Source: Hydrogenophaga intermedia (lineage in GTDB: Bacteria; Pseudomonadota; Gammaproteobacteria; Burkholderiales; Burkholderiaceae_C). Taken from it: a DNA stretch of 64,000 bases. Position 1 is the first letter of the stretch. Every line of letters starts with the position of its first letter. Positions 60,908-64,000 of this stretch are shown here, one piece after another. The stretch is from NCBI RefSeq assembly GCF_000723405.1, contig NZ_CCAE010000005.1:1-64000 (forward strand), given 5' to 3'. The notes under the pieces are model-generated. The model ran no database searches, was not told the DNA's origin, and worked only from the letters and a program-made list of their open reading frames with translations. Both the position numbers and the translations under genes were made by a program.

Positions 60908-62182
60908 TCACAGCGCGCGAAAGCCGATGTCGCGGCGGCACTGCATGCCATCGAAAGCGATGCCGTCGACCACCTCGTAGGCGCGGCGCTGCGCCTGCGC
61001 CACCGAGTCGGCCAGCGCGGTCACACACAGCACGCGCCCGCCCGAGACGCGCACGGCCTCGCCGTCCGCCGCCGTACCCGCGTGGAACACCATGCGATCG
61101 GCCTCGTCGGCGGGCAGGCCGGTGATGGTGTCGCCCTTGCGCGGATCGAACGGGTAGCCGGCGGCGGCCATCACCACGCCCAGCGCCACGCGCGGGTCCC
61201 AGTCGAGCTGCACGCGGTCGAGCTCGCCGCGCGTGGCGGCCAGCAGCACCTGCGCCAGGTTGCTGCGCAGCCGCATCATGATGGGCTGGGTCTCGGGGTC
61301 GCCCATGCGGCAATTGAACTCGAGCGTCTTGACCGCGCCGTCGGGCGTGATCATGAGGCCCGCGTAGAGGAAGCCGGTGTAGGGAATGCCGTCGGCCTTC
61401 ATGCCGCGCAGCGTGGGCAGGATCACCTCGTCCATGGCGCGCTGGTGCACGGCGGGCGTCACCACCGGCGCGGGCGAGTAGGCGCCCATGCCACCCGTGT
61501 TGGGGCCCTGGTCGGCGTCTTTCAGGCGCTTGTGGTCCTGGCTGGTGGCCAGGGCCAGGGCGTGCTCGCCGTCGCACAGCACGATGAAGCTGGCCTCTTC
61601 GCCCTGCAGGAACTCCTCGATGACGACGCGCGCGCCGCCTTCGTTGTGCGCCACGCCGAGCTTGTTGTCCAGCAGCATGAAGTCGATGGCCTCGTGCGCC
61701 TCGGCCGCCGTCATGGCCACCACCACGCCCTTGCCGGCCGCCAGGCCATCGGCCTTGACGACGATGGGCGCGCCCTTGGCGTCCACGTAGGCGTGGGCTT
61801 GGGCCGGGTCGGTGAAAGCCTGGTACTCAGCCGTGGGAATGCCGTGGCGTTGCATGAAGGCCTTGCTGAAGGCCTTGGAGCTTTCCAGCTGCGCGGCCTT
61901 CTGCGTGGGCCCGAAGATGGCCAGGCCGTGGGCGCGGAACTCGTCCACCACGCCGGCCGCCAGCGGCGCCTCGGGGCCCACCACGGTGAGCGCGACGCCA
62001 TTGGCCTGCACCCATTCGCGCAACGCCAGCTTGTCGGTGATGGGCAGGTTGGTGAGTTGCGGATCGCGCGCCGTGCCGGCGTTGCCCGGGGCCACGAAGA
62101 CCTCGCTCACACCCTCGGATTGTTTCAGGCGCCAGGCCAGCGCGTGTTCGCGGCCACCGCCGCCAATGACGAGAACCTTCAT
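60908..62182 (-). CDS. purD: Phosphoribosylamine-glycine ligase
   Basis: A 424-residue ATP-grasp enzyme making glycinamide ribonucleotide in purine synthesis. The N-terminal [19 protein letters not shown], the [14 protein letters not shown] block, the ATP-grasp lysine region [17 protein letters not shown] and the metal-binding [13 protein letters not shown] are all standard. The length matches E. coli PurD (429). The ATG overlaps the yebC stop by four bases, so it is translated from the yebC transcript. Confidence 0.97.
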   Translation of the reverse strand: MKVLVIGGGGREHALAWRLKQSEGVSEVFVAPGNAGTARDPQLTNLPITDKLALREWVQANGVALTVVGPEAPLAAGVVDEFRAHGLAIFGPTQKAAQLESSKAFSKAFMQRHGIPTAEYQAFTDPAQAHAYVDAKGAPIVVKADGLAAGKGVVVAMTAAEAHEAIDFMLLDNKLGVAHNEGGARVVIEEFLQGEEASFIVLCDGEHALALATSQDHKRLKDADQGPNTGGMGAYSPAPVVTPAVHQRAMDEVILPTLRGMKADGIPYTGFLYAGLMITPDGAVKTLEFNCRMGDPETQPIMMRLRSNLAQVLLAATRGELDRVQLDWDPRVALGVVMAAAGYPFDPRKGDTITGLPADEADRMVFHAGTAADGEAVRVSGGRVLCVTALADSVAQAQRRAYEVVDGIAFDGMQCRRDIGFRAL

Positions 62183-62904
62183 TCCGAGATTTCAGCGTTG
62201 TGGAAAACGTTCTGCACGTCGTCCAGGTCTTCCAGGATGTCGAGCAGCTTCTGCATGCGGGCGCCGTCTTCGCCGCTCAGGGCGATGGTGTTCTCCGCGC
62301 GCATGGTCACTTCGGCGAACTCGGCCTTCAGGCCCTTGGCCTCCAGCGCGTCCTTCACCGCCTCGAAGTCGGCGGGCGGGGTCAGCACCTCGATGGCGCC
62401 CTCGTCGTCGGTGATCACGTCCTCGGCGCCGGCTTCCAGCGCCGCCTCCATCACCGCGTCTTCCGACGTGCCCGGCGCGAAGATGAGCTGGCCGCAGTGC
62501 TTGAACTGGAAGGCCACCGAGCCTTCGGTGCCCAGGTTGCCACCGTACTTGCTGAAGGCGTGGCGCACCTCGGCCACGGTGCGCACGCGGTTGTCGGTCA
62601 TGGTGTCCAGGATGACCGCCGCCCCGCCGATGCCATAACCCTCGTAGCGGATTTCTTCCAGCGACAGGCCTTCCAGCGTGCCCGAGGCCTTGTCCACGTT
62701 GTACTTGATGCGGTCGGCCGGCATGTTGGCCGCCTTGGCCTTCTCGATCGCCAGGCGAAGGCGCGGGTTCATGGCCGGGTCGCCGCCGCCGCTGCGCGCG
62801 GCCACCGTGATTTCACGGATCACACGGGTCCAGATCTTCCCCCGCTTCTCGTCCTGGCGCCCCTTGCGGTGCTGGATGTTCGCCCACTTGCTGTGTCCGG
62901 CCAT
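62179..62904 (-). CDS. yebC: YebC/PmpR/TACO1-family protein
   Basis: A 241-residue cytoplasmic protein. It has the universal start [20 protein letters not shown] and the [20 protein letters not shown] and [20 protein letters not shown] blocks. The family was named as transcription regulators, and recent work links YebC to relief of ribosome stalling at polyproline. The length is typical. The upstream minus-strand TAAAAT promoter shares 15 bases with that of purL, another purine gene, and purD is directly downstream. Confidence 0.95.
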   Translation of the reverse strand: MAGHSKWANIQHRKGRQDEKRGKIWTRVIREITVAARSGGGDPAMNPRLRLAIEKAKAANMPADRIKYNVDKASGTLEGLSLEEIRYEGYGIGGAAVILDTMTDNRVRTVAEVRHAFSKYGGNLGTEGSVAFQFKHCGQLIFAPGTSEDAVMEAALEAGAEDVITDDEGAIEVLTPPADFEAVKDALEAKGLKAEFAEVTMRAENTIALSGEDGARMQKLLDILEDLDDVQNVFHNAEISE

Positions 62905-62950
62905 GGGAAGTCCTCGAAATGCCTGCTGGCTTTGATCTAATGAGCCCGCG

Positions 62951-62956
62951 ATTTTA
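62951..62956 (-). promoter_or_regulatory. Predicted -10 element of yebC-purD
   Basis: The minus strand reads TAAAAT followed by CGCGGGCT, 47 bases before the yebC ATG, identical over 15 bases to the region upstream of purL. Confidence 0.45.
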
Positions 62957-63001
62957 CGATCGTGCCCAACCTGCCCCGCCCCCCCCCACCAGGACCCGAC
63001 C

Positions 63002-64000
63002 ATGGCCGAACCCCTGCTGATCGCCAAGAACGCCCAGACCACCTGCCAGGTGCTGCCCGGCCTGGCCAACCGCCACGGCCTCATCACCGGCGCCACCGGC
63101 ACCGGCAAGACCGTGACCCTGCAGGCCATGGCCGAGGGTTTCTCGCGCATCGGTGTGCCGGTGTTCATGGCCGACGTGAAAGGCGATCTTTGCGGCATCA
63201 GCCAGACCGGCAGGATCGGCGAGAAGATGGCCGCAGTGCTGGCCGAGCGCGGCATCGAGTTGCCGCAGCCCACCGAATGCCCCACCACCCTGTGGGACGT
63301 GTTCGGCGAACAGGGCCACCCCGTGCGTGCCACCGTCAGCGACATGGGCCCGCTGCTGCTGGCGCGCATGCTCAACCTGAACGACACGCAGACCGGCGTG
63401 CTCAACCTGATCTTCAAGATCGCGGATGACAACGGCCTGCTGCTGCTCGACATGAAGGACCTGAGGGCCATGCTGCAGCACGTGGGCGACAACGCCAAGC
63501 AGTTCACCACCGAGTACGGCAACATCAGCGCGGCCTCCATCGGCGCCATCCAGCGCGGGCTGATGCAGGTCGAATCGCAGGGCGGCGACAAGTTCTTCGG
63601 CGAACCCATGCTGGACATCGCCGATTTCATGCAGACGGTGGACGGCAAGGGCGTCATCAACATCCTGGCGGCCGACAAGCTGCTCAACGCGCCGCGCCTG
63701 TACGCCACCTTCCTGCTGTGGATGCTGTCGGAGCTGTTCGAGACCCTGCCCGAGATCGGCGACCCCGACAAGCCGAAGCTGGTGTTCTTCTTCGACGAGG
63801 CCCACCTGCTGTTCGACGAGGCGCCCAAGGTGCTGGTCGAGCGCATCGAGCTTGTGGTGCGCCTGGTGCGCTCCAAGGGCGTGGGCGTGTACTTCGTGAC
63901 GCAGAACCCGCTGGACATCCCCGACAGCGTGCTCGGCCAGCTCGGCAACCGCGTGCAGCACGCGCTGCGCGCCTTCACCCCGCGCGACCAGAAGGCGGTG
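63002..64000 (+). CDS. HerA-like/DUF853 ATPase, N-terminal part
   Basis: The first 333 codons of a gene that runs off the right edge. It has Walker [19 protein letters not shown] near residue 30, a Walker B-like [16 protein letters not shown] near residue 263, and the [20 protein letters not shown] motif (sensor region), all typical of the YjgR/DUF853 branch of HerA-FtsK helicase-like ATPases, usually near 500 residues. The cellular role of YjgR-type proteins is not established. It is divergent from yebC. A run of eight C residues lies in its leader. Confidence 0.9.
   Translation, partial: MAEPLLIAKNAQTTCQVLPGLANRHGLITGATGTGKTVTLQAMAEGFSRIGVPVFMADVKGDLCGISQTGRIGEKMAAVLAERGIELPQPTECPTTLWDVFGEQGHPVRATVSDMGPLLLARMLNLNDTQTGVLNLIFKIADDNGLLLLDMKDLRAMLQHVGDNAKQFTTEYGNISAASIGAIQRGLMQVESQGGDKFFGEPMLDIADFMQTVDGKGVINILAADKLLNAPRLYATFLLWMLSELFETLPEIGDPDKPKLVFFFDEAHLLFDEAPKVLVERIELVVRLVRSKGVGVYFVTQNPLDIPDSVLGQLGNRVQHALRAFTPRDQKAV

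Noticed and set aside
62980-62991. Poly-C run before the HerA-like gene as a phase-variation tract
   Set aside because: It lies in the leader just before a normal start and no reading frame crosses it. A promoter effect cannot be shown from sequence.

Overview
The window is GC-rich, densely packed chromosomal DNA from a betaproteobacterium, most likely a member of the Comamonadaceae (Burkholderiales). The reasons are: two Bug-family (tripartite tricarboxylate) receptors; the gene orders smc-zipA-ligA, map-glnD, dapC-dapD-(pilT/U)-dapE-prmB and yebC-purD / hemF-nadD-rsfS-rlmH-maf-rng; and short intergenic repeats (CCCCCTTGGGGGG ... GCGAAGCG ... GCGGGGG) of a kind I associate with that family. 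The taxonomic call is an inference. No rRNA operon, insertion sequence, prophage or CRISPR array is visible; there is one tRNA (Lys).

Layout. 1-1035: the 3' end of a haemagglutinin-type adhesin with a shrunken toxin tip and its overlapping candidate immunity gene. 1102-7177: a catabolic operon (intradiol dioxygenase, citrate-synthase-fold lyase, class III CoA-transferase, Bug and DctP receptors) with a divergent LysR gene and a perfect inverted repeat between them. 7253-11325: chlorite dismutase, a DUF1624 membrane protein, an alpha/beta hydrolase and a U32 protein. 11327-15919: a second catabolic operon (Bug receptor, ThDP enzyme, aldehyde dehydrogenase, HpaR-like MarR) behind a 32-bp perfect palindrome. 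16055-21396: hemerythrin and FG-GAP lipoprotein genes, each with an FNR-type box at the same distance from a -10 element, then a TIR-transmembrane protein, DUF808 and PhyH-family genes.

21401-36056 is mostly housekeeping: purL, map, glnD, ligA (carrying an in-frame palindromic repeat), zipA and smc. 36288-38071 holds an MHYT membrane sensor and a two-gene pair resembling a type III secretion chaperone plus a small repeat-bearing secreted protein. 38252-45549 is the lysine/diaminopimelate cluster with a PilT/U-family ATPase inside it, then prmB and an ABC-F ATPase. 45631-48297 encodes a GlsB/YeaQ-type protein and an AI-2E transporter fused to B12-binding-like and GAF regions. After tRNA-Lys come tcdA, a YeeE/TsuA-like transporter, cpoB, pal and tolB (minus strand), msbA and an Mpo1-like gene (plus strand), then the rng-maf-rlmH-rsfS-nadD-hemF and purD-yebC minus-strand series, ending in a partial HerA-like ATPase.

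The strongest candidates for new biology are: the 1.1-6.2 kb operon, which pairs ring cleavage with CoA activation and a citrate-synthase-fold enzyme whose usual catalytic Asp is Ser; the 37.0-38.1 kb candidate chaperone/effector pair; the degenerate CDI tip; the repeat insertion in ligA; and the paired FNR-like promoters. No stretch longer than about 300 bases lacks a gene.
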